Source: Bacteroidota bacterium (GTDB lineage Bacteria; Bacteroidota; Bacteroidia; Bacteroidales; UBA1556). Taken from it: a stretch of 21,598 bases of DNA. The notes below the pieces were generated by a model. That model worked only from the letters and a program-made list of their open reading frames with translations, searched no databases and was not told where the DNA came from. Positions 8,288-15,552 of this stretch are shown here, piece after piece. Location: contig QMPB01000010.1 in NCBI GenBank assembly GCA_003648395.1, positions 1 to 21,598 of the forward strand, in the 5' to 3' direction. The number at the start of each line of letters is the position of its first letter. The first letter of the stretch is position 1. The position numbers and the translations under genes were made by a program.

Positions 8288-9925
8288 ATGAGTTTAACAT
8301 ATATTTTTTGGGGATTAATAATATTAAGCAGTTTAATCGGCTTAATGAAAATATTTGAAAAAGCTGGATACAATCAGTTTTTTGCATTAATTCCTTTTTA
8401 TAATATCTACATTTGGGTAAAAGTACTTGAAAAGCCTCTTTGGTGGATTATTTTTGCACTTATTCCATTTATTAATGTCTTTATGATATTTCTGATGATA
8501 GTGGAAACAGCCAAAACTTTCAATAAAAATCTACTTTGGGAACAAGCCCTTGCTGCTATTTTTTCTTTTATCTACCTACCCTATCTAGGTTTTAGCAAAG
8601 AAGAAATTTATCAAAAGAAAGAAGATAGACCAATATTTACTAAATCAAAAATAAGAGAATGGGTGGATGCTATAATATTTGCTGTTTTTGCAGCTACCAT
8701 TATTAGAATGTTCATTTTTGAAGCTTATACAATACCTACACCTTCAATGGAAAAATCATTACTTGTTGGTGATTACCTTTTTGTAAATAAGTTTATTTAT
8801 GGTGCAAGAGTACCAAATACACCTTTATCATTTCCATTTGTACACCATACTTTGCCTATGAGTAAAACAGCAAAGTCGTATCTTGAATGGATAAAACTTG
8901 ATTATCATAGATATCCAGGGTATGCCCATATTAAAAACAATGATATAGTAGTATTTAACTATCCTGATGGTGATACTGTTGCGCTAAATAGACAAGACAG
9001 AAGTTACTATGCTATGGTTAGGCAATTTGGATGGAAGACTGTAAACAAACCTGGTGCAATAAATCCTAATACTCGTCAACCATTTGGGAAAATTGTTGCA
9101 AGACCTGTTGACAAACGAGAGAATTATATAAAAAGATGCATTGCAATTGCTGGCGATACTATAGAAATAAAAAATCAGATTGTATATATTAATGGGAAAC
9201 AAGCTGAGACACCTAAACAGTTTGAAACCGAATATTTCATTATTGGAAGAGAAAAAACACTTAGCAAAAAAGAATTGGAAATTATTGGTATGTCGTTAGA
9301 TGATATTCAAAGGTATTTAGCTTCCATTTTTGACCCAAATTCTCATCAAGCAATAGAACAATACTATTTACCATTATCAACTAGTGATACTCTATTCAAT
9401 GATAATGAACTAGCTAAGATTGGAATAATAAATCTCAGTCCAGAAATGAGAGAAGCCCTAAAAGACCACCCTCAAATAGAGAAACTTGTAAGGCTAGATT
9501 ATAAAGCAGGTATTCCAAATCCAAATAATGAGATTTTTCCACATAGCCCTGCTGATTACAATTGGAATCAGGATAATTTTGGACCTCTGTATATTCCTAA
9601 AAAAGGAATAACTGTAAAACTCAATAAAAAGAACATTGTACTATATGACAGAATAATTGGGGTTTACGAAGGCAATAAACTAGAAGTAAAAGGCAATGAT
9701 ATTATTATTAACAATAAAATTGCAAAGAATTATACTTTTAAACTAGATTATTACTGGATGATGGGAGATAACAGACATAATTCTGCCGACTCAAGATTTT
9801 GGGGATTTGTTCCCGAAGACCATATTGTAGGTACTCCTTCCTTTATTTGGCTATCTACTGACAAAGATAAGAAGTTATTTAATGGAGGAATTAGATGGAA
9901 TCGAGTTTTAAGTTTGCCAAACTAA
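8288..9925 (+). CDS. lepB: signal peptidase I, long form with N-terminal membrane domain
   Basis: Cleaves signal peptides from Sec-exported proteins at the inner membrane. The catalytic dyad is Ser153 (TPSM) and Lys282 (YIKR followed by IAGD). Box E MGDNRHNSADSRFWG lies near the C-terminus, about residues 497-511. The protein has 545 residues against 324 in E. coli. The extra length is a multi-pass N-terminal domain (about 1-100, resembling DUF5684) before the usual anchor (about 127-145), and an insertion of about 180 residues between the Lys motif and box E. Such long forms are usual in Bacteroidota. It ends the forward cluster; the 54-nt gap after dapB has no clear promoter, so read-through is likely. 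Confidence 0.95.
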   Translation: MSLTYIFWGLIILSSLIGLMKIFEKAGYNQFFALIPFYNIYIWVKVLEKPLWWIIFALIPFINVFMIFLMIVETAKTFNKNLLWEQALAAIFSFIYLPYLGFSKEEIYQKKEDRPIFTKSKIREWVDAIIFAVFAATIIRMFIFEAYTIPTPSMEKSLLVGDYLFVNKFIYGARVPNTPLSFPFVHHTLPMSKTAKSYLEWIKLDYHRYPGYAHIKNNDIVVFNYPDGDTVALNRQDRSYYAMVRQFGWKTVNKPGAINPNTRQPFGKIVARPVDKRENYIKRCIAIAGDTIEIKNQIVYINGKQAETPKQFETEYFIIGREKTLSKKELEIIGMSLDDIQRYLASIFDPNSHQAIEQYYLPLSTSDTLFNDNELAKIGIINLSPEMREALKDHPQIEKLVRLDYKAGIPNPNNEIFPHSPADYNWNQDNFGPLYIPKKGITVKLNKKNIVLYDRIIGVYEGNKLEVKGNDIIINNKIAKNYTFKLDYYWMMGDNRHNSADSRFWGFVPEDHIVGTPSFIWLSTDKDKKLFNGGIRWNRVLSLPN

Positions 9926-9936
9926 ACTTATTATTC

Positions 9937-9976
9937 ATAAAAAAGGCTTGAAAATAAATTTTCAAGCCTTTTTTAT
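9937..9976. terminator. strong bidirectional terminator between lepB and the TerB-like gene
   Basis: An 18-bp perfect stem with a TAAA loop (9955-9958). The core is GGCTTG/CAAGCC, flanked by A-runs on one side and T-runs on the other. It can stop lepB transcription on the plus strand and the TerB-like gene (stop at 9991) on the minus strand. Confidence 0.93.
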
Positions 9977-9990
9977 TGACCAACAATATC

Positions 9991-10389
9991 TTATTTAAAA
10001 ATAGATGGAAGTTTAAGTTTAGTTTTCTTAACATCTTCCTCCTCTATACCAAACTTCATACGTACTTTATTATATAATTCATACTCTTTATTATGAATAT
10101 CACCATCAGCAATCATCACTAAATCCATCCAAGCTAAGGCTTTTACAATTTCAAGATGTGAACTATGAGCTAATATTTTCATTACTGTATCTAACTGTTC
10201 GTCCGAAGATCCTAAATCTGAATTAATAAAAACATCAAAATCATGATCCGAAATATTTTCTTCCTCACGCATCAGTTTCATTGTTTTCCATTCTGGATCA
10301 TCTGGATCAAAATTTTTCTTACCATCAGCACCTGACATTAACCAATAAAGGTATAGCAAACCTGATTTATAATTTAATGTATTTGACAT
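9991..10389 (-). CDS. TerB-like protein
   Basis: A 132-residue, all-helical, acidic soluble protein without a signal peptide. The region LVMIADGDIHNKEYELYNKV (about 89-108) followed by KFGIEEED is the acidic repeat typical of the TerB/TerB-like fold, which binds divalent metals. A first, weaker copy may be SGADGKKNFDPDD near residues 19-31. TerB-like domains occur outside tellurite-resistance operons, and no other ter gene is nearby, so a tellurite role should not be assumed. It is transcribed alone, opposite to its neighbours, and ends at the shared terminator. Confidence 0.78.
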   Translation of the reverse strand: MSNTLNYKSGLLYLYWLMSGADGKKNFDPDDPEWKTMKLMREEENISDHDFDVFINSDLGSSDEQLDTVMKILAHSSHLEIVKALAWMDLVMIADGDIHNKEYELYNKVRMKFGIEEEDVKKTKLKLPSIFK

Positions 10390-10508
10390 TAGAGTAGATT
10401 TTTAAAATTATTAATTAGTTTCAGACTTCAAATATAATAAAAATAATTTCTCAATTCTAACTTATTCTATTTTTTTTTAACTTTACGCAAAATTATAAAA
10501 CCAAAGGA

Positions 10509-11579
10509 GTGGATAAAAAATATAGAAAATATACATTTTGGGGCTTAATAACGATAGCAATATTCTTATTAATTGATTTTGTTTTGTTCATTGTAGAAGA
10601 TGGAGTCGAGGGTTCTAACATATATTCGTATAACGATGCTTTTTGGTATATGATTGTTACCATAACATCTGTAGGGTATGGAGATATTGTTCCTGTCTCG
10701 ACAATAGGGAAAATTATTGGATATTTTTATGTATTCTCTAGCTTATTTATCCTTGGAGTTTTAATTAGTAGTATGTCAACAAATATTTCAAAAATGATAC
10801 TAGAAAAAAAATTAGGTTATAGAGGAACAGACTTTACAAACCATATAGTTTGTATAGGCTGGAACGATTTTAGTAAAATGGTTGTAGATGAACTTATACA
10901 AGCATCAAGACAAATTGCAATTGTCACTAATAATAAGGATGAAGTTGACTTTATTTACGAAGAATACGGCAACGATGGTATTTTTGTCCTCTATGCTGAA
11001 TATCATAACTTGGATTCTCTATTAAAAACAAACCCAAATGAAGCTTCTGAGATTTTTCTAGGCTTTCCTGATGATACAGAATCTCTTATTTATGTGATAA
11101 ATCTTATTAAGAAGTTTCCAAACCCAAATATTGTTGTTTCTATTGAAAACTATAAACTTCGTGACACCTTCTTAACTGCTGGTGTAAGGCATGTTGTTGC
11201 ACGAAATGAAATTGCTTCAAAACTTGTTGCCAGCTATGTATTTGAGCCAGATGTTGCCGATTTGAATATTGACTTAATGGGTTCAGCAATACATGGTGAA
11301 GATTTTGACAACCAACAATACCTTGTTACAAAGAAAAATCCTTACTTAAACAAAAATTACGATGATGCATTTGTTGCACTAAAACTAAAATATAATATTG
11401 TACTACTAGGAATTGTTAAGAAAGAGAACGGGGTGGACACTTTACATGTAAATGCTAGGTCAGAGACAATTATTGAGCTAAACGACTATCTAATAATAAT
11501 GGTAGCTGGTAAAGTTAAAAAAAGGGTTGAAAAGATATTTGGAATTAAGGAGGGTAAATTTAATGTAAATTTAAACTGA
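10509..11579 (+). CDS. two-TM potassium channel with RCK (TrkA-N/TrkA-C) domains
   Basis: A 356-residue MthK/Kch-like channel. TM1 is about 10-29. The pore loop carries the selectivity filter TSVGYGD (53-59), and TM2 is about 66-90. A Rossmann-type RCK N-lobe begins near 107 (HIVCIGWNDFS). A TrkA-C lobe (about 270-350) ends the protein. It is an inner-membrane channel gated by a cytoplasmic ligand; four subunits make the pore. The start is GTG, preceded by AAAGGA, with no ATG before TM1. A possible weak -7 box (TAACTTTA, 10478-10485) lies just upstream. The ligand is unknown. Confidence 0.94.
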   Translation: MDKKYRKYTFWGLITIAIFLLIDFVLFIVEDGVEGSNIYSYNDAFWYMIVTITSVGYGDIVPVSTIGKIIGYFYVFSSLFILGVLISSMSTNISKMILEKKLGYRGTDFTNHIVCIGWNDFSKMVVDELIQASRQIAIVTNNKDEVDFIYEEYGNDGIFVLYAEYHNLDSLLKTNPNEASEIFLGFPDDTESLIYVINLIKKFPNPNIVVSIENYKLRDTFLTAGVRHVVARNEIASKLVASYVFEPDVADLNIDLMGSAIHGEDFDNQQYLVTKKNPYLNKNYDDAFVALKLKYNIVLLGIVKKENGVDTLHVNARSETIIELNDYLIIMVAGKVKKRVEKIFGIKEGKFNVNLN

Positions 11580-11585
11580 TTTTAG

Positions 11586-11599
11586 TATACATTTGTATA
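11586..11599 (+). promoter_or_regulatory. -7 element TACATTTG inside a 14-bp palindrome, TAXI-gene promoter
   Basis: TACATTTG (11588-11595) matches TAnnTTTG exactly, 52 nt before the ATG. It is embedded in the inverted repeat TATACA-TT-TGTATA (11586-11599), so a dimeric repressor could cover the -7 box. No clear -33 TTTG is seen. Confidence 0.5.
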
Positions 11600-11647
11600 T
11601 TAAATGAGTAATTATTACTATAAATCAAATAATTAAAATACAAAACT

Positions 11648-12742
11648 ATGAAAAGTAAGTATACTTTTATTTCAGGATTAATGATGATTTTCCTTTTATT
11701 AGGGACTAGCTTAATGGCTCAAGAAGATGACACAGAAGAAGTTACAGCTCCAACTCTTCGAATTATTTCAGGTTTTGAAGGTGGCTCTAACTATCAAATG
11801 GCGATGGATATCCAACGAATGACTAGAAAGACTCTAGGCACTGCAATTAATGAAACTTCAACTGATTTTATCCCTAAACTTAACTCAAATGGAGATACCA
11901 TTCGTGAAGAGAATTTAGATGGTGAAATGGAAATTGTCACTGAAGAAGTAGTTACAAAAATTCCAACTGGCGATACTATTGATTTTGTAAAAGTTCTTGC
12001 TTCAGAAGGCAGTTACTACAATTTTCTTAAAATAAACAAAACTGGTGCTGATATAGCTTTTCTTCAATACGATGTATTATTGTATGAAGCAATGCAAGAC
12101 TTGAAGCGTCGTTTCAAAAAAGCTGAACCAATTAGAATTCTATTACCAATGGGAACTGAGCAAATTCATATTGTAGTTCTTAAAAATAATGGTAAAAATA
12201 CTATTGAAGATTTTGGTGACCTTAAAAAGAAAAGAGTTGCTATTGGCTCCAGCTTAATGGGTACAAATATTACAGCAAAATACATTAAAGAAGTTACTGG
12301 TAGCAGATGGGAAGATGTTGAAATTCCATTTGACAAATCTTTTAAAGCTCTTTTTAATGGAAATATTGATGCTTTCTTTTATGTGGGAGCTAAACCTGTA
12401 AAAGATATGGCTAACCTTTCTGTTGCAATGAGAGATAAAATTACTCTTATATCAATTCCACAAAATGACCAATTAGATAAAGCTTACGAAAAAGCAACTA
12501 TTACTCCAGAAGATTATAAATGGTTAGATGGAAATATAGAGACTTATGCAGTAAGATCAGTATTAGTTACTTCAATTTCTGGTCAAACTCCTGAAAAAGA
12601 AGCTGCTATTCAAAAAGTGTTAGAAATAATAAAAGCTAATAAAGATAATCCTGCAAATCATTCAAATTGGAAACTAGTTAATTTTGCAAAAGATGATAAA
12701 GTTGATTGGGAATATTATCCAGCAGCATTGAAGCTTTACTAG
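11648..12742 (+). CDS. TAXI family TRAP-type solute-binding protein
   Basis: A 364-residue exported protein with a signal peptide (1-24, SLMA before Gln25). The mature part matches TAXI proteins, the periplasmic binding component of one class of TRAP transporters: GFEGGSNYQMAMDI (42-55), a segment around GADIAFLQYDVLLYE, DLKKKRVAIGSSLMGTN, and the second-lobe FNGNIDAFFYVGAKP. Two features are unusual. An acidic stretch of about 45 residues (65-110) lies where typical TAXI proteins run straight into the next strand, and no TRAP membrane subunit is in the window. The ligand is unknown; glutamate-like or organic acids are known for relatives. It has its own promoter and terminator. Confidence 0.88.
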   Translation: MKSKYTFISGLMMIFLLLGTSLMAQEDDTEEVTAPTLRIISGFEGGSNYQMAMDIQRMTRKTLGTAINETSTDFIPKLNSNGDTIREENLDGEMEIVTEEVVTKIPTGDTIDFVKVLASEGSYYNFLKINKTGADIAFLQYDVLLYEAMQDLKRRFKKAEPIRILLPMGTEQIHIVVLKNNGKNTIEDFGDLKKKRVAIGSSLMGTNITAKYIKEVTGSRWEDVEIPFDKSFKALFNGNIDAFFYVGAKPVKDMANLSVAMRDKITLISIPQNDQLDKAYEKATITPEDYKWLDGNIETYAVRSVLVTSISGQTPEKEAAIQKVLEIIKANKDNPANHSNWKLVNFAKDDKVDWEYYPAALKLY

Positions 12743-12759
12743 TATACAATATATAATTC

Positions 12760-12792
12760 AAAAAAAATGCGAGCTTGACTCGCATTTTTTTT
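12760..12792. terminator. bidirectional terminator between the TAXI and VF530 genes
   Basis: A 14-bp perfect stem (A-run plus TGCGAG / CTCGCA plus T-run) with loop CTTGA (12774-12778). It lies 17 nt after the TAXI stop and 46 nt after the VF530 stop on the other strand. Confidence 0.92.
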
Positions 12793-12838
12793 GTCCAATA
12801 ATTCTATCTCAATTCTTTATTAAAAATTTATAGTGTCT

Positions 12839-13063
12839 CTAATCCATATACTTAAGAACACTTAAATATAAATCCTCCACTTTTTCTCTGGCCCAAGGTG
12901 TTCTACGTAAAAATGCTAAGCATGATTTAATTGATGGATTTGACTTAAAACATCGAATATTTACTCTTTCACTTAAATCAGACCACTCGTAATATTCCAC
13001 AAGCTGTTCAAGTATATACTTCAATGTTTTACCATGCAAAGGATTATTTGGTTGGTTACTCAT
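12839..13063 (-). CDS. VF530 (DUF2132) family small protein
   Basis: A 74-residue basic soluble protein. It shows the compact VF530 pattern almost from end to end: [15 protein letters not shown], an LVEYYEW segment, [17 protein letters not shown] and [14 protein letters not shown]. The family has been proposed to bind DNA on structural grounds; its cellular role is unknown. I start it at the ATG at 13063 (MSNQPNNP), because the longer frame begins with a TTG that adds eight unsupported residues. It lies 27 nt after the MlaD stop on the same strand and is probably the last gene of the amidase-mlaD transcript. Confidence 0.88.
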   Translation of the reverse strand: MSNQPNNPLHGKTLKYILEQLVEYYEWSDLSERVNIRCFKSNPSIKSCLAFLRRTPWAREKVEDLYLSVLKYMD

Positions 13064-13090
13064 TCTTACAAAGTTATCAATTAACAATAT

Positions 13091-14107
13091 CTATTTCTTT
13101 CGTTTCTTTGTATCAACAATAGAGTCATGAGGATTTACGTAAGGGTCATTATTCTTTCCACCAAAAACAGAAACTTTTACATATCTATTAGGATTCAACT
13201 TAATATCTTCCAATAATTGATGAAGCTCCCTTGATGCTCCCTCTAACTCATAATAAAGGGTATCATTATTAACCAATAATCCCATTGAGCCCTCTCCCCT
13301 ATTAATTTTGTCAACTATTTCTTGGAATCCACTAAGAGCCTTATCCATTTGATCTAGAGTTTTCTTAATGTCTACCTGTGCTAGAGAATCGCTTAACTTA
13401 GAAAAATTAGAAATTACATTATCAATTTTATCTCCATTCTCATCTAAGTTTCTAGTAATACTTTCTACATTTGCAAATATTCTATTCAATCTACCTGCTT
13501 GACTAGTAATTAGAGTATCAATACCATACGACGAATGCTCCAAAGTATTAATTGTATTCTGAATACTAATAAATGTAGCTGTAATATTCTCTTGGGTTTT
13601 TTTATTAAATACATATCTAATTGCTCCCAAAACAGAATCTAAAGAAGCCATCATTTCTTCTGCTTTCAACTTAATTGGGAGCATCTGCATAGAAACTTCT
13701 TCTTTAATAGTTGTAGCCACAGAAGTAACTAAAGTATCTCCAGATTTTGCAAATCTATCAGATCGACGCAATTTAAGATCAATATGATTTGAGCCTAAAA
13801 AATCACTTCTTATAATTGCTAAAGTATTTATTGGAATTTGTATTTCATTATCCAACATTATTCTTACTAGAACTCTTGCATTAGTATCATTTGGAAGAAA
13901 ACCAACATAAGACACTTTTCCAACAGTTAGTCCATTAATACTCACTATGTTTGAAACACTAAGACCTGAAACTTTATCATAAACTAGTACAAATTCGCGC
14001 TCTTCTTTAAAAATATTATTACCTTTCAGAAATGAGAATCCCCAATAGAAAGCTATAAGTGTAAAACTAGCTATTATTCCAATAATAAATTCTTTTCTCA
14101 TTTTCAT
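13091..14107 (-). CDS. MlaD/MCE-domain lipid transport protein
   Basis: A 338-residue inner-membrane-anchored periplasmic protein. An uncleaved N-terminal TM (MRKEFIIGIIASFTLIAF) is followed by an MCE domain (about 36-115) with GLSVSNIVSINGLTVGKV and a FLGSNHIDLKL strand. A long region predicted to be helical or coiled-coil follows (about 140-310). MCE proteins form hexameric rings or tubes moving phospholipids between membranes, with MlaE/MlaF-type partners not seen here. The start is set at ATG 14107 (MKMRKEF); ATG 14101 is equally possible. A longer frame would need a TTG at 14152. It lies between amidase and VF530 on the minus strand. Confidence 0.9.
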   Translation of the reverse strand: MKMRKEFIIGIIASFTLIAFYWGFSFLKGNNIFKEEREFVLVYDKVSGLSVSNIVSINGLTVGKVSYVGFLPNDTNARVLVRIMLDNEIQIPINTLAIIRSDFLGSNHIDLKLRRSDRFAKSGDTLVTSVATTIKEEVSMQMLPIKLKAEEMMASLDSVLGAIRYVFNKKTQENITATFISIQNTINTLEHSSYGIDTLITSQAGRLNRIFANVESITRNLDENGDKIDNVISNFSKLSDSLAQVDIKKTLDQMDKALSGFQEIVDKINRGEGSMGLLVNNDTLYYELEGASRELHQLLEDIKLNPNRYVKVSVFGGKNNDPYVNPHDSIVDTKKRKK

Positions 14108-14172
14108 AATTAAATTATTGTAATGTGTGTTCTTAAAAAAAACTATTCCCAAAATAAATTTTTCTTCAACTG

Positions 14173-14180
14173 CAAATTTA
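14173..14180 (-). promoter_or_regulatory. -7 element TAAATTTG (minus strand) upstream of the MlaD gene
   Basis: The plus strand reads CAAATTTA, the complement of TAAATTTG, a match to TAnnTTTG on the minus strand. It lies about 65 nt before the MlaD ATG and 55 nt after the amidase stop, giving MlaD a possible promoter of its own. No -33 TTTG is evident. Confidence 0.4.
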
Positions 14181-14235
14181 ATGTAAAATATCTAAGAATA
14201 AATAATAAAAGAAATATCACTCAATAAAAGTAATT

Positions 14236-15369
14236 CTATTTGATTTCATTGAGTTTACTCTCGGCTTCCCTCCTACTTACTCTTTCACCATTAATAAAAG
14301 AAACTACAAAAGAATCTTTAAATCCATTAGCTTTTACTTCTTTCTTAGCCTTACTTGCCTTATTAAAACTTGTATATTTTCCACTAACATATTTATACAA
14401 CCCACCTTGCTTATAATACCAAACATCTTTTATGTTCTTAAACTCATTATCGGTATTTAAACTATTAGTTGAATTCATAAATTGAACCCCAAAGAAAACA
14501 CTCACATCATTAATAGAATCATTGTTTTCATTTACAACTTCAGTCTGTTTAGAAATATTAGTTTCCAAAACAGCTTCATTAGCAACATTATTATTCGCTT
14601 CAATTGAATTTTTATATCCCTTAAAGGCTCTATATATTGCAGAAGCTATATAATCTTGACCTTGCTCTGATAATAAGAATTTCTCCTCCTCTGGATTAGA
14701 AAGAAACCCAGTCTCTATAAGAATACTAGGCATTGTAGTATAAACAAGCACAAGAAAACCAGCTTCTTTTACTCCTCTGTTAATTCTATGAACCCTATTT
14801 TCAAATTGATTCTGCACACTCTCTGCAAGTTGCATACTTTGCTCCCTATAAGCATTCTGAATAAGTGAAAACGTAATATAAGACTCTGCAGAATTAGGAT
14901 CAAAATTATTATAGTTTTTGCTATAATCAGACTCTAGTAAAATTGCAGCATTTTCCTTTTTTGCAACTTCAAGATTTTTAGCACTTCTATGATTTCCCAT
15001 TATCCATGTTTCTGTCCCTTTTGCTCTAGTAGAATTTATCGAATTACAATGAATTGAAATAAATAAATCAGCTTTTGCTTGATTTGCAATTTCAGCTCTT
15101 CGATACAATTCTACAAAAACATCTTTATCTCTTGTATAAATAACATCAACATCTTTAAGATTATTCTTGATTAAATCCCCAAGTTTAAGGGCAATAGACA
15201 ATGCAACAGCCTTTTCTTTAGAATGCTTACCAATTGTTCCTGGATCTTTGCCTCCATGCCCTGCATCAATTACAATCTTATCAATATTAAAAAAACTCTG
15301 ACTAAATAACTGATTATCTGATGAAAAAACCAGTATTAACAATAAGATTATGATACTTTTATCTTTCAT
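14236..15369 (-). CDS. N-acetylmuramoyl-L-alanine amidase (Amidase_3) with C-terminal SPOR-like region
   Basis: A 377-residue periplasmic zinc amidase that cuts the MurNAc-L-Ala bond in peptidoglycan, typically during cell separation. It has a signal peptide (1-23, before Gln24). The Amidase_3 domain (about 30-250) has the zinc ligands His38 (DAGHGG), Glu52 and His107 (SIHCNS), and the catalytic Glu219 (ILIETGFLSN). After a Asn/Glu-rich linker (about 258-288), residues about 290-377 look SPOR-like (VFFGVQF, YKYVSGKYTSFNKASKAKK, DSFVVSF), a module that binds denuded glycan at division sites. The gene diverges from lptD and probably heads a transcript with MlaD and VF530. Confidence 0.94.
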   Translation of the reverse strand: MKDKSIIILLLILVFSSDNQLFSQSFFNIDKIVIDAGHGGKDPGTIGKHSKEKAVALSIALKLGDLIKNNLKDVDVIYTRDKDVFVELYRRAEIANQAKADLFISIHCNSINSTRAKGTETWIMGNHRSAKNLEVAKKENAAILLESDYSKNYNNFDPNSAESYITFSLIQNAYREQSMQLAESVQNQFENRVHRINRGVKEAGFLVLVYTTMPSILIETGFLSNPEEEKFLLSEQGQDYIASAIYRAFKGYKNSIEANNNVANEAVLETNISKQTEVVNENNDSINDVSVFFGVQFMNSTNSLNTDNEFKNIKDVWYYKQGGLYKYVSGKYTSFNKASKAKKEVKANGFKDSFVVSFINGERVSRREAESKLNEIK

Positions 15370-15404
15370 ACTCCAATATTATGTTTGTTCAACAATACAA
15401 AAGG

Positions 15405-15434
15405 CAATTATTAACAAATATTGTGCAATAATTG
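15405..15434. repeat. interrupted dyad in the amidase-lptD divergent intergenic region
   Basis: CAATTATT (15405-15412) and AATAATTG (15427-15434) are perfect 8-bp inverted arms around 14 nt, with a symmetric AATATT centre. The site lies 36 nt upstream of the amidase ATG and just upstream of the lptD -7 box. It could be an operator, but AT-rich DNA makes such dyads by chance. Confidence 0.3.
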
Positions 15435-15468
15435 TTATTACTAACGTTTTCACTTTGCAAACTTTTGT

Positions 15469-15476
15469 TAGCTTTG
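15469..15476 (+). promoter_or_regulatory. -7 element TAGCTTTG upstream of lptD
   Basis: TAGCTTTG is an exact TAnnTTTG match 77 nt before the lptD start. A TTTT (15447-15450) lies 18 nt upstream, near the -33 position, as a weak match to TTTG. Confidence 0.5.
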
Positions 15477-15552
15477 AACAAAATTTCTACATAGAAATTC
15501 AAATAACAAATTTAAACTGAAGAGTATAATTATTTTAAACTGAGTAAGCAAA

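Noticed and set aside
13064..13087. TTG-initiated extension of the VF530 gene
   Set aside because: The conserved protein begins near MSNQPNNP at an ATG; the extension is not needed.
14108..14152. TTG-initiated N-terminal extension of the MlaD gene
   Set aside because: MRKEF is the usual start of this family, and an ATG is available at 14107 and 14101.
15454..15461. TTTGCAAA palindrome near the lptD promoter
   Set aside because: Eight AT-rich symmetric bases are expected by chance, and no second copy supports an operator.
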